Positions 42,755 to 51,703 of a stretch of 64,000 nt of DNA are shown here, one piece after another (positions within the stretch are counted from its first letter, which is position 1; each line of letters starts with the position of its first letter). Source of the DNA: Natronorubrum sediminis (GTDB lineage Archaea; Halobacteriota; Halobacteria; Halobacteriales; Natrialbaceae); NCBI RefSeq assembly GCF_900108095.1, contig NZ_FNWL01000001.1, forward strand, positions 434,001 to 498,000, given 5' to 3'. The notes under the pieces were generated by a model that ran no database searches, had not been told where the DNA came from, and worked only from the letters and a program-made list of their open reading frames with translations. A program made the translations under genes and the position numbers.

Positions 42755-43759
42755 CTATTCGACCTCGATCGGCAGATGAATCGCTTCGTCTGCGTTCTCG
42801 GTCGTTGGGTCGGATGGTGGCTCCTCGGTGTAGAGCAACAGCGTGATTCGAAGGTCTTCTCCCTGCATCGACGGCGCGATTTCGAGGTCCTGTTCGACGG
42901 TTTCGCCGTCGGCGACGGTCGTCGATTCGCGATTGAGTTCCTCCGCTTCCTCCACGCTCGCCTCGCCGTCGTCGTCGTCGCTCACGTCCTCAAGTAAGGC
43001 GACGGTCGTATAGGTGTGTTCTTCGTGCTCCTCGTTCGTGATCGTGGTCGTGAGCGTTTCGCTCTCACCCGCGGCATAACTCGATTCGTACATCGTCTCG
43101 GTTTCACCAGTCACGTTCTCGGTTTCGATCGAAAACTCGGTGAACCCGTCGTGTTGTGGCGGGTTCGCGATTGCGAAGCCACCGGTCGCGAGTAACAAGA
43201 CGAGTCCGACGACGATCGCGACGTTGAACAGGTGTGGGTTCGGTCGCGAGCGGCTTTGAAATCCGGGTTGATCGCGTGACTGTGTTCGATAGAATATCCC
43301 GGACGAAAGCGACGGTACGAACCGTCTCTCTGCCGGACAGCGGTAGCGAGCGACGATAGCGAGCAACGACAGGACGATAGTGAGCAACGCAATCCCGGAG
43401 AGTACTGTTTCGAGGGTAAGACCCCCAGGGGTTGCAGAGGCTAGAATGGCAATCGACGGAACCAGCGCAACACTAAAGACGACCGACAGGACGAACCGCT
43501 CGACTGACTCGATGCCGCCGGTGACGACGAGTGGTGTTCCAAACCGACTCTTTTCGTCATCGAAGGACTGGTACTCGTCGGTCGGGTTATCTGGAAACAT
43601 CACGGAGACGAGCGCATACCCGGGAATAAAGAGGATAAGCGGCATCAAGAGTAGCGTTCGTGCGATGGTCCCGACACCGTAGAATACGGCAAACGTGCTA
43701 ATGCCAGTGATCGCAACGACGGCTGCCAAGTCAGAATACCACCAGTGGCTGTCACTCAT
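42755..43759 (-). CDS. DUF1616 membrane protein
   Basis: A 334-residue protein. Helices lie at about 8-28 and 34-54 (LLLMPLILFIPGYALVSVMFP, the DUF1616 signature), about 78-100 and 110-135, with a fifth at about 183-203 (VAIVVGLVLLLATGGFAIANP). A large extracellular C-terminal beta domain (FSIETENVTGETETMYESSYAAGESE..) resembles an immunoglobulin-like fold. DUF1616 genes are regular members of archaeal surface-glycan loci with no known activity. A TATA box at 43785-43794 is about 30 nt before 43759, so that ATG is chosen over 43771. Confidence 0.85.
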   Translation of the reverse strand: MSDSHWWYSDLAAVVAITGISTFAVFYGVGTIARTLLLMPLILFIPGYALVSVMFPDNPTDEYQSFDDEKSRFGTPLVVTGGIESVERFVLSVVFSVALVPSIAILASATPGGLTLETVLSGIALLTIVLSLLAIVARYRCPAERRFVPSLSSGIFYRTQSRDQPGFQSRSRPNPHLFNVAIVVGLVLLLATGGFAIANPPQHDGFTEFSIETENVTGETETMYESSYAAGESETLTTTITNEEHEEHTYTTVALLEDVSDDDDGEASVEEAEELNRESTTVADGETVEQDLEIAPSMQGEDLRITLLLYTEEPPSDPTTENADEAIHLPIEVE

Positions 43760-44146
43760 TATACGACTCAACGCAGACTCGAGGGTTTATTATCGGCACG
43801 GTAAGCCCGTATCGAGGGGGACGTCAGCCGACCGTCTTACGCCAATGTATCAAATATCGGATACAGAATCCACATAAGTCCCTTTCGGCGGTTGTAAACG
43901 CTTCCACGATACACAACAGTCACAAATCACAGATGATCGTTTTCAAATTCGTTGTACATTCACGAGAAATTAACTGTTTCGCACGAACTGTATTTCCCCC
44001 CACTGGGGCCTCAAACACTCGTTTTGGCTGTATAAAATGACTAAAAGGATCCGCTGAACGAAATGAATTCAACGAAATCGTCACTGCTGTGGATGTACAG
44101 TTTCAATGCTTTATTACTCCCTTCTGTTTACGGGGTAACTGGTGCG
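43760..44146. other. Divergent promoter region
   Basis: 387 nt. GATAATAAAC (43785-43794, minus) is the likely TATA box for the DUF1616 operon. CTTTATTAC (44110-44118, plus) lies about 33 nt before the ATG at 44147. The middle, 43850-44050, is AT-rich compared with the surroundings and has no gene. Confidence 0.5.
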
Positions 44147-44734
44147 ATGAAATCGACATATATCAACGAAGAAGAACAGGGTGAGCACGAGACGGATGAC
44201 GAAGAGACAACGTCATCTGAAACGCCTGACTTCTCGAAAGACGAAATATTCCATCTCCTGCAAAATGAACGCCGTCGGTTGGTTCTCAGACACCTCCGTG
44301 GCACTAGTGGCCCCGTACGCATGCGCGACATTGCAGAGCAAGTCGCAGCATGGGAACACGATACGACCGTTAGCGAACTCACATCGACACAACGCCAGCG
44401 CGTCTACATCCCGCTATATCAATCACACCTCTCGAAGCTCGATGAAGCAGGTATCATCGACTACCAGAAAAACCGCGGTATCGTCGAACGAAAGCCCTTC
44501 GCCGACCAGGTAGACCAATATCTCCAGATCGACCCCGAACACGACTCGCCAGCACGACCAGAGACAACTGAAAACTGGGACGACTATTACATCGGCGCGA
44601 CAGTCCTCTGTTACGTGCTTCTAATCGGTGCCGTTATCGAATTACCGTTCACGTCGTTCCTCTCGGGAATTGCACTGAGCGCTGTAATCTTGTTGCTCTT
44701 TACAGTCTTGACCGTCAGTCGACTTCTCGAGTAA
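44147..44734 (+). CDS. DUF7344 winged-helix regulator with two helices
   Basis: A 195-residue protein. The winged helix spans about 22-115: FSKDEIFHLLQNERRRLVLRHLRG, VRMRDIAEQVAAWEHDTTV, TSTQRQRVYIPLYQSHLSKLDEAGIIDYQKNRGIVE. The C-terminus has two helices at about 145-190. It belongs to the haloarchaeal DUF7344 family and is a close paralog of the gene at 60272-60904 (shared ELTSTQRQRVYIPLYQSHL). Start is set by the TATA box; 28 upstream residues in frame include LLWMYSFNALLLPSVYG and are not needed. Target unknown. Confidence 0.82.
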   Translation: MKSTYINEEEQGEHETDDEETTSSETPDFSKDEIFHLLQNERRRLVLRHLRGTSGPVRMRDIAEQVAAWEHDTTVSELTSTQRQRVYIPLYQSHLSKLDEAGIIDYQKNRGIVERKPFADQVDQYLQIDPEHDSPARPETTENWDDYYIGATVLCYVLLIGAVIELPFTSFLSGIALSAVILLLFTVLTVSRLLE

Positions 44735-44768
44735 TTCGCGTCGATAGCCGCACCAGTTCTATCGAAAC

Positions 44769-45296
44769 TTAGACGATGAAAGTAAACGCGACGAACAGCA
44801 TCGTTCCGACCAGCAAGAGCGACAACAACACGAACAGTGTCGTCGACGAGTTCATCACTGCGACTCGTGAGCCGGATGCGGCAACGGCGACGCCGCTATT
44901 GGCCCCGGGTTCCGTGTGTGCCGGTCGCTCGACGAGCCCCTGGCTCTTATCGAACACGAGGGCACCAGAGTCAGCGAGCGCTGGTAGTCGCACCTCGTGT
45001 AACTGCTCGTGAATGCTCGCCCAGGTTTCGACCGGCGGACGTTCCGATCCGACGAGTTGGTCGGCTACCTCGTCGACTGTGACGGGCGTGTTCAGTTCAT
45101 CGATTTCGGTTACGAGTGCGATATCAGAGTCTGGAATGTACGTCGAGGCCTGTTCGTCTGCTCGTGAACCGGCCTCCATTCCTTCGTCTAATGGGGTGTG
45201 ATAAATCGTCACGCCCCCGTTATCGTCGGAATCGGTGGAGCCGTCCCCAGCGGCATCTTCCGACGAAGAACGGACCCAAGACGGCGTCAGACGCAT
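44769..45296 (-). CDS. DUF7344-like winged-helix protein with C-terminal anchor
   Basis: A 175-residue protein. An acidic N-terminus (about 1-50) is followed by a winged-helix region, IALVTEIDELNTPVTVDEVADQLV and IHEQLHEVRLPALADSGALVFDKSQGLVE, and one C-terminal helix (STTLFVLLSLLLVGTMLFVAFTFIV). TTATATA at 45319-45325 (minus) is centred 26 nt before the ATG at 45296, a textbook leaderless promoter that excludes the in-frame ATG at 45311. It converges on the regulator at 44147. Confidence 0.75.
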   Translation of the reverse strand: MRLTPSWVRSSSEDAAGDGSTDSDDNGGVTIYHTPLDEGMEAGSRADEQASTYIPDSDIALVTEIDELNTPVTVDEVADQLVGSERPPVETWASIHEQLHEVRLPALADSGALVFDKSQGLVERPAHTEPGANSGVAVAASGSRVAVMNSSTTLFVLLSLLLVGTMLFVAFTFIV

Positions 45297-45318
45297 ACTT
45301 CGCGCTATCATTGCGCAG

Positions 45319-45325
45319 TATATAA
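45319..45325 (-). promoter_or_regulatory. TATA box of the 45296 gene
   Basis: TTATATA on the minus strand, 26 nt from the start codon at 45296. Confidence 0.6.
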
Positions 45326-45449
45326 GTATTGTCTCAGTTTATGCCCCGCAAACGATCTACGCCGTCATTAGTGCCGTTTCAAGGGCTATTCTCTCCACTG
45401 AGAACGTGCGTGAATACAAGTAAGGAATCGTGAAAGTAACGTAGATTGT

Positions 45450-47132
45450 CTAGTTCGAGTTCTCGAGCCACGGAAGTGACTGATCGCCCGAATTGCGCCA
45501 GTAGCCAAGCCACGTCCGGAGGTCGATGAGTCGCAGTTTGTGCCTGGCTGGCAGGTCGTGAACGTGTTCGACGTCAGCAAGGAGACGTTGATCGTAATCG
45601 TGGCGCTCGAACAACGTTTGTCTGTCGGGCCACGGTGGTTGGAACGATGCCAAAAACGGCGTCTTCCGCCGTACGAACCGTTCGATTTCGTTGAGCAACA
45701 TCGTATCGTGCGGTCGATCCGGTGGACGATGTTCGAGAATGTCGTCGTCGAGTTGTGTACACGCCGCGAGGAACGTCTCTGTCGTTCGGTACGCAGGTGG
45801 CGTCTGGAGGTGCCACTCGATTAGCTCTCGATCGATCGCCAGAAACGACGTCAGGAAGTGATCCGAAAGGTGATCGTGAAACGGAACGGAAGGCTGGTTG
45901 GCGATTCCAACACAATTGAGCCGGTTTTGAACCGTCTTTGCACGCGTCTCTTTCTCCTCGAGTTGGTCGTTGAGCGTTTCTCTGACGAACGAGCGCGGAT
46001 CGACGTTGAAGTCCATCCGATCGGTCAAATCCAGGCTCGCGTCGCGAGTGTACCCAAACTTTCGAAGGAGGACTTCCGCGGGCTCCGGATCGGTCTCGAC
46101 GCGACCAGTTGGGACACGCTTTCCCAGGACGTCGACCGACTGTTCCGCATTGAAGTGCCCGCGGAAGAACGTGTCACAGAGCAATCCGTGATACACCGTA
46201 TCGACGTCGAACTCGTCTGTGTATCCCGCGTGGTGGATATGCAACGATTCTTTGATGCCTTGCCCATAGCGGATTTTCGATTCGTCGGCGCGCAGGTATC
46301 GCTCGTCCGGTTCGAATGCGGTATGCGTGACGTCGTACTGTTCTGAGAGCCGTTTTGCCCCCTGAACTTCCTGTGCTGCAGGTGCACCGACGGTATAACT
46401 TCGCTCGATATCCGGAATTCGAGAGAGGATAACCCGCGAATCGTACCCCGCTGAGAGAAGGATACCTTTCTTGCCGGGAAGCACTCTGCGCCGACGAAGT
46501 GCCCGCTCGAGGCGTTGTGCGAGTTCGTCCACGTAGTCGAACTCACGAGGGTCGTAGACGAATCGCTCGAGGTCCTCGACCGTTTTCGAGCGCAGACAAC
46601 TGTCGATCGGCAGCCGCTGTATCTCTTCGAGTGCGGATTTCTCCCCGAGGGTCACGCCGAGGTGGAGAAACTCGAGGATCCCGTTGCGATCGAGCGTCGG
46701 GTTGTCGACAGATTGAGCGATCTGCGACGCGTCGGTTCCGAAACGTCGTGTCCCACCTTCGTCGGTGTAGAAACACGCACGTGAACGGACGGGGTCCGTT
46801 GCGACGAACGCCTCGTTGGCGCTTGCGGAGTCGAGAACGGCGACGTACGAGCCGTTGAGCTGTGACAACGCGTCACGCCCGTGTTCCGGATACCGCTCGA
46901 GGAGCCACCGTGCCGCGTTCGTGTCGTCGTCGGGGACGAAGATTTCACCCCAGATAAGACAGAATCCATCGTCGGTGGCACACAGCGCGCTCCATCCGGG
47001 TTCGCCGAGATCTGGGTCTCGAACGCCGACCGTGAGCGATGGGCCGGTGACCACCTCGTCGAACGCGTCGTTGGACCGAAATCGATTGAACGTGTCGATA
47101 TCACCGAATACGCCGAAGAGTTCCCTGTTCAT
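45450..47132 (-). CDS. Asparagine-synthase-like protein lacking the glutaminase Cys
   Basis: A 560-residue AsnB-type protein. The N-terminal half keeps the class II amidotransferase shape (WGEIFVPDDD, LNGSYVAVLD, TDPVRSRACFYTDE) but begins MNRELFGVFG, without the Cys2 nucleophile. The ATP-pyrophosphatase loop ILLSAGYDSR (225-233) is present, in place of SGGxDS. So it probably activates a carboxylate with ATP and takes ammonia or an amine acceptor instead of glutamine nitrogen. Such variants occur in capsule and natural-product loci. It is divergent from the first deacetylase. Confidence 0.8.
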   Translation of the reverse strand: MNRELFGVFGDIDTFNRFRSNDAFDEVVTGPSLTVGVRDPDLGEPGWSALCATDDGFCLIWGEIFVPDDDTNAARWLLERYPEHGRDALSQLNGSYVAVLDSASANEAFVATDPVRSRACFYTDEGGTRRFGTDASQIAQSVDNPTLDRNGILEFLHLGVTLGEKSALEEIQRLPIDSCLRSKTVEDLERFVYDPREFDYVDELAQRLERALRRRRVLPGKKGILLSAGYDSRVILSRIPDIERSYTVGAPAAQEVQGAKRLSEQYDVTHTAFEPDERYLRADESKIRYGQGIKESLHIHHAGYTDEFDVDTVYHGLLCDTFFRGHFNAEQSVDVLGKRVPTGRVETDPEPAEVLLRKFGYTRDASLDLTDRMDFNVDPRSFVRETLNDQLEEKETRAKTVQNRLNCVGIANQPSVPFHDHLSDHFLTSFLAIDRELIEWHLQTPPAYRTTETFLAACTQLDDDILEHRPPDRPHDTMLLNEIERFVRRKTPFLASFQPPWPDRQTLFERHDYDQRLLADVEHVHDLPARHKLRLIDLRTWLGYWRNSGDQSLPWLENSN

Positions 47133-47345
47133 CGTCGAAGTCCACTATCTAAGTAGCGTACGGGTGTGACGAACGCGAGTCGACCGATCAGACGGGTGAG
47201 AGACACCAGTCGACCCGATCGTCACGAACGTACGCTGACGTTGGTTCGCCTATCGGAGTGTGGTGGCGTTAACTATTCCATTGTTAAACGGTTAGACGAC
47301 CGAACAGACGGTTCTGAACGGATTACCGGTACCCCACTATCGGAT

Positions 47346-47354
47346 CTATAATAA
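47346..47354 (+). promoter_or_regulatory. TATA box of first deacetylase gene
   Basis: CTATAATAA is centred about 36 nt upstream of the ATG at 47386, within the 253-nt divergent region 47133-47385, which holds no other feature I can support. Confidence 0.5.
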
Positions 47355-47385
47355 TGGGCTAGCTGTCGATAGATTCGACTCGACC

Positions 47386-48711
47386 ATGACAGATAACCGG
47401 ATGACACGGCGACGTGCCATTGCACTGTCGAGCACAGCGGCGATCGCAGGCCTGGCAGGCTGCAGTGACCGCATCGATTCCGTGTTGGGTGACTCCGACG
47501 ACGACGAGGAGGGATCCGAGACCGGCTCGAGTGCATCAGCGCTCGCGGATGGTGTTCCATCACTCGAAACCGAATACAATAGCCGAGAAGAGTACAGTCA
47601 GCCGGGATCGTCGTTGGACGACTTCAGTGACATCGACGAGTGGGACGTCGTCGAGGGATCCGGTGAAGCGGACGAAGACGAAGTGTACGACGGTGACCAC
47701 AGCTTGCATCTGGAGTCGGATGGGAGCGACAACATCGTCGTCGAACGCGATATCTCGGGGGAGGACCTGACCGACATGGACATCTCCATCGCAGTGCGTA
47801 CCACGACACCCCAGAACATTACAATCAACCTTCGCCTCGTCGACCAATTCGGCAGCGACCGTGTCCACTCGCTGCGGGAAGTGAGCTACAGAGAACCCGA
47901 CGTTGGTTGGTTCCGAGCGAGCCCCGGCGTATTCGAACAGAGTGACTACGACCCGGCGATGGACTCACTCGACCGAATCGAGATTCAGGTCCTTCACTCC
48001 ATGGACGAAGCGGAGGTCTGGGTCGACGACCTTCGAGCACACGAGCGTCCGGATGGCGGATACGTGATGTTGGTCTGGGACGACGGCTTTACCGATTACT
48101 ACGAGACAGCCTCGCCGCTCCACGACGAGTACGACTTCCCGACGATTCAGGCACCAGTGCCACAGTGGACCCAACAGGGACGTGACGGCATTATGACGAC
48201 GGAGGAACTCCTCGAGCGCCAGGACGAAGGCGATCAGATCGTTCTCCACGGCACACACAACCCGATCCACGAGTACGAAGACGAGGAGGACATTCAGAGT
48301 CGTCTCGAGAGCGACAAACAGTGGTTCATCAACAACGAGTTCGAGGGTGCGAACTACATCGTCTACCCACACAACAGCTTCGACAAGACGAGCCTCGAGT
48401 ACATCTCGGACTACCACTACTGTGGCGGATTCAATCAGTCCGGTAATGTCAACACGACCAGCGTCTACGGCTTCGATCCGCTGGTGTTACCGCGAACGAT
48501 CGGCCACGACCTCGACATCGCAACACAGTGTGTCGACCTCGCAGCGGCACACAATCAGTGTACGATCTTGAACTTCCACGCGTTCGACGAAGACAACACG
48601 ATGTCAGAAGACGACTACGAAGAACTCCTCGAGCACATCGATGAGGCCGATGTCGAGGTCATCACCTTCGATGACCTTTGGGAACTACGAACGGCCCAGC
48701 ATCACGAATAA
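47386..48711 (+). CDS. Tat lipoprotein with polysaccharide deacetylase domain
   Basis: A 441-residue secreted protein. The Tat signal MTRRRAIALSSTAAIAGLAGC puts a lipobox cysteine at Cys26, followed by an acidic Ser linker. Residues about 75-220 look like a carbohydrate-binding beta sandwich (YDGDHSLHLESDGSDNIVVE). The NodB-type domain begins at 226: YVMLVWDDGFTDYYETASPL with the metal Asp pair. The usual HxxxH is represented by VLHGTHNPIH. It would remove N-acetyl (or O-acetyl) groups from surface glycans, anchored outside the membrane. The His arrangement is unusual enough that activity is not assured. Confidence 0.82.
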   Translation: MTDNRMTRRRAIALSSTAAIAGLAGCSDRIDSVLGDSDDDEEGSETGSSASALADGVPSLETEYNSREEYSQPGSSLDDFSDIDEWDVVEGSGEADEDEVYDGDHSLHLESDGSDNIVVERDISGEDLTDMDISIAVRTTTPQNITINLRLVDQFGSDRVHSLREVSYREPDVGWFRASPGVFEQSDYDPAMDSLDRIEIQVLHSMDEAEVWVDDLRAHERPDGGYVMLVWDDGFTDYYETASPLHDEYDFPTIQAPVPQWTQQGRDGIMTTEELLERQDEGDQIVLHGTHNPIHEYEDEEDIQSRLESDKQWFINNEFEGANYIVYPHNSFDKTSLEYISDYHYCGGFNQSGNVNTTSVYGFDPLVLPRTIGHDLDIATQCVDLAAAHNQCTILNFHAFDEDNTMSEDDYEELLEHIDEADVEVITFDDLWELRTAQHHE

Positions 48712-48738
48712 ATCCGCTTCGTTCGACGACTCGAGCGA

Positions 48739-50259
48739 TTAGTTCGTCGTCAGTGATATTTCGTCGGTCGACTCTTCACCAGCATCGTCAGTGACGTGTA
48801 AGACGACCGTGTGATCTCCGTTTGAACCGATAGTGATGTCGATGCACTCTTCGGTTTCGTCGATACAGCCGTCACCACCGAGGTCCCACTCGTAGGAGAC
48901 GATTTCCTCGTTCGGTGTCGAGGATGGCGACGCGTCGAACTCGACCGTCTCACCGCAGTCGAACGTTCGGTCGTCGGCGTCGGAGGGGTTCGTCTCTATC
49001 TCTGCAGTTAGTGGCTCCGCAGTTTCGTCTTCGTCGTCTTCGTCTTCAACTTCGTCCTCGTCTTCGTCGTCTTCAGCTTCGTCGTCTTCCGCATCCTCGT
49101 CTACGTCTTCTTCATCCTCATCGTCTTCGTCTTCAGCTTCGTCGTCCTCGTCATCCGCATCCTCGTCGTCTGCATCATCGTCCTCGTCGTCTGCGGGTTC
49201 GTCAGGTTCCTCTTCAGATTCGTCTGGTTCCTCGTCCTCGGAGTCGTCAGGTTCCTCTTCAGATTCGTCTGGTTCCTCGTCCTCGGAGTCGTCAGGTTCC
49301 TCTTCAGATTCGTCCGGTTCCTCGTCCTCGGAGTCGTCAGGTTCCTCTTCAGATTCGTCCGGTTCCTCGTCCTCAGCGTCGTCTTCGGGTTCCTCTTCTG
49401 GGTCTTCTCCTGGCGTTTCGGATGGATCTTCTTCGAAAATAGCCGGGATGTCGTCAGTTTGGAACTCAGTATTGACGAACAGTTCGTCCTCGAGTAGGTA
49501 CGCGACGAGCTGATACTGCCAGTCGACTCGAGTGTCGAGGTCGACGTCGGTCGAAACCGTCTCGACGAGATAGCTCTGCGCATCGAGTTCTCGAGACGCT
49601 TTGTGAACGAGCAGGCCCCGCGGATCAGAGTTCGGTCCGGTGAACCCGCCGGATTGGAACGATTTGTCCGGATCGTCGACGGAGTCTTCGTTGACGGTTT
49701 CGATCGCGTTACTCGCGGCGGCAGTCGCCTCCTCGTCGCTCGAGTGGAAGATAGCCTGGCCGACGCCGTCGACCGGGTCACCGGCGTAGATACCGGTCGA
49801 TTCGTGCAGGTCGATGACCGCGTCGGCGTCGTAGTCGGTGACGACATCCCAGAGTGCTTGTGCCAGTTCTGTCTGTGGTTCGGATCCTTCTGGGAACTGG
49901 CGGTTGAGGTCGTTTCCTTCGTCGTCCGTTCTGGTTCCTCGTTCGACTGCGACGGCACTCGCTTCGGGAATCGTGACGAGCGTTCCGGCATCGATCGACC
50001 AGTCGGCGATATCTTCCGCTGCGGTGAACCCTGCGACCTCGTTGCCGTGAACGCCACCGAGGATGACGGCTGTCGGTCCGTCGGCGTCTGCCGTCGTCAC
50101 GTACACCGTCGTCTCTTCGTCCGTTCCCTCGCGAATGTTGAACGACTCTCGAGAGACGCCACCGTCGGTCGTGCTCGCCGTCACGGCACCGATACTCGCC
50201 AGTACTGACCCTGCCGTGAGAGACAGTGCTGTTCGTCGTGTGAGTGAATTCCGTTGCAT
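48739..50259 (-). CDS. Secreted AstE/M14-like amidohydrolase with acidic repeats and PKD domain
   Basis: A 506-residue Tat-exported protein (SLTRRTALSLTAGSVLASIG). The catalytic domain, about 38-275, has the zinc-carboxypeptidase/succinylglutamate-desuccinylase ligands GGVHGNE (His71, Glu74) and VIDLHES (His152), plus the substrate loop NDLNRQFPEG. A 140-residue acidic linker with four near-identical 15-residue units (DEEPDESEEEPDDSE) follows, then a PKD-type domain (about 430-506; PSSTPNEEIVSYEWDLGGDG, TVVLHVTDDAG). It probably hydrolyses an amide outside the cell. A TATA-like CATAATCC lies 27 nt before the start. Confidence 0.83.
   Translation of the reverse strand: MQRNSLTRRTALSLTAGSVLASIGAVTASTTDGGVSRESFNIREGTDEETTVYVTTADADGPTAVILGGVHGNEVAGFTAAEDIADWSIDAGTLVTIPEASAVAVERGTRTDDEGNDLNRQFPEGSEPQTELAQALWDVVTDYDADAVIDLHESTGIYAGDPVDGVGQAIFHSSDEEATAAASNAIETVNEDSVDDPDKSFQSGGFTGPNSDPRGLLVHKASRELDAQSYLVETVSTDVDLDTRVDWQYQLVAYLLEDELFVNTEFQTDDIPAIFEEDPSETPGEDPEEEPEDDAEDEEPDESEEEPDDSEDEEPDESEEEPDDSEDEEPDESEEEPDDSEDEEPDESEEEPDEPADDEDDDADDEDADDEDDEAEDEDDEDEEDVDEDAEDDEAEDDEDEDEVEDEDDEDETAEPLTAEIETNPSDADDRTFDCGETVEFDASPSSTPNEEIVSYEWDLGGDGCIDETEECIDITIGSNGDHTVVLHVTDDAGEESTDEISLTTN
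49196..49378 (-). repeat. 45-bp tandem repeats in the acidic linker
   Basis: About four near-identical 45-bp units encode DEEPDESEEEPDDSE. Small differences (tctggt versus tccggt) distinguish the copies. Confidence 0.8.
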
Positions 50260-50408
50260 CCGGGTGATCCCTTCAGATAGGATTATGTTAACTATCGTTC
50301 CAATAACTCAAACCTTGACAACTTTCAGTTCCGAAATGGTTATCGAGACGACTCGAATAGCCGTTTCAGCGACGAAATGGTTCAACAGCTAACACGCTTC
50401 GAACGCGC

Positions 50409-51641
50409 TCAGCACACGTTGTGTCGCTCGTAGAAGCGCCGCACGCGGTCGTCCGTCAGCAACGGCCCGTGGACCTGAATCGATTTCATCCCCGGATAGC
50501 TGTTGGCTTCGATGATTTTGAACTCGCCACCGTCACCAGTCACGATCACGTCCCACCCGGCGTAAGGAACGAACGAGCACGCATCTGCAATCTCGAGCAA
50601 CCGCGTTCGAATGTCCTCCCAGCCGGGAACCTGTGTCCCGTCGATCGTTGTCTCGGTCTCGGGGTGATCGGAGTGCCACTCGAGTCTGTTTCCGTCGCTG
50701 AGTTTCACGCCGGGACCGAGTTCGCCCGTCTCGAGGTCGATTTCTGCGGAGAGGCCACCCTGTGTAAAGTTGTCCAGCGGTTCGGACGTCTCGGTTCCGA
50801 TTCGGTGGATGGCTGCGGCGATGAAGGGCTCCCCGGCCTCCTCGTCGTACATCGTGATAATTCGAAGGGTGTTCGGCGTTACCGGATAGAATCCCGCCGA
50901 GAACGTGCCCTGTTCGACGTGCTCACAGACGAGGTACTCCTCGAGGTCGGCGACCAGCGACCGAAACGCCGACTCGCTGTAGCGGTCACCGTTGACCGTA
51001 TACCCGTCTTCACAGCGTTTGCACAACAACACGTTGTTTCCACCACCGCCGTGGACCCACTTCAAGACGAGTTGTGATTCGGACTCGAGTCGGTCGACGA
51101 CTCGCTGTGCCGCGTCATTCGGTTCGGGTGAGGTCAGTCCGCTCTGGTCGTCGATCGACGGACCATCACTCGAGACGACGGCTCCGCCGTCAGTCAACTC
51201 GTGGCGAGCGTCGATCGAGTCGATCGAGTGGAACGACCCATCACGGATCATGCCGTAAACGTCCATCCGATGCTCGTCGAATGGGCCCATGAGCTGGTGG
51301 AAGAGGAGTTTGTTCGAGAGCGCGACGGACCACGTGCCGTTGATACGTTTGGTTTTGACGAATCGCTGATAATCAGTCAAGTACGAGTCGTGGTTCTTTT
51401 TCGTCAGACCGAAAACGGCGTCCGATCGGCTCAGAAAGCCCCGACGCCAGAGCCAGAGTCGTCGCTGAATCGAGGGTGAAACCGACGCTTCGCGTTCGGT
51501 CGTCACGAGGTCCTGTACCCCCCGAGCCGTGTGATAGAGTTTGCGGACGTTCACGTCCGAATAACACAGCGAACCGATGTTAGTTATCGATCCGACAAGG
51601 CCGTTGCACGACCAGTATCGGTCACCGGAATCGTTCGACAC
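50409..51641 (-). CDS. Sugar-transfer-associated ATP-grasp protein
   Basis: A 410-residue ATP-grasp enzyme. Residues about 75-130 form the N-terminal subdomain (FGLTKKNHDSYLTDYQRF, LSNKLLFHQLM). Then come LVLKWVHGGGGNNVLLCKR (the ATP-binding loop), CEHVEQG and TPNTLRIITMYD, AAIHRIGT, and the metal-binding end YAGWDVIVTGDGGEFKIIEANSYPG. This is the pattern of the sugar-transfer-associated ATP-grasp family found in polysaccharide loci. It is expected to form an amide by activating a carboxylate with ATP. No signal or membrane segment. It is next to GT2 on the same strand. Confidence 0.85.
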   Translation of the reverse strand: MSNDSGDRYWSCNGLVGSITNIGSLCYSDVNVRKLYHTARGVQDLVTTEREASVSPSIQRRLWLWRRGFLSRSDAVFGLTKKNHDSYLTDYQRFVKTKRINGTWSVALSNKLLFHQLMGPFDEHRMDVYGMIRDGSFHSIDSIDARHELTDGGAVVSSDGPSIDDQSGLTSPEPNDAAQRVVDRLESESQLVLKWVHGGGGNNVLLCKRCEDGYTVNGDRYSESAFRSLVADLEEYLVCEHVEQGTFSAGFYPVTPNTLRIITMYDEEAGEPFIAAAIHRIGTETSEPLDNFTQGGLSAEIDLETGELGPGVKLSDGNRLEWHSDHPETETTIDGTQVPGWEDIRTRLLEIADACSFVPYAGWDVIVTGDGGEFKIIEANSYPGMKSIQVHGPLLTDDRVRRFYERHNVC

Positions 51642-51703
51642 GCAGAACGAACGAGGAACCCATTAGGGTCCACAACACAGTACTCGAAACGAACGATCCG
51701 AAG

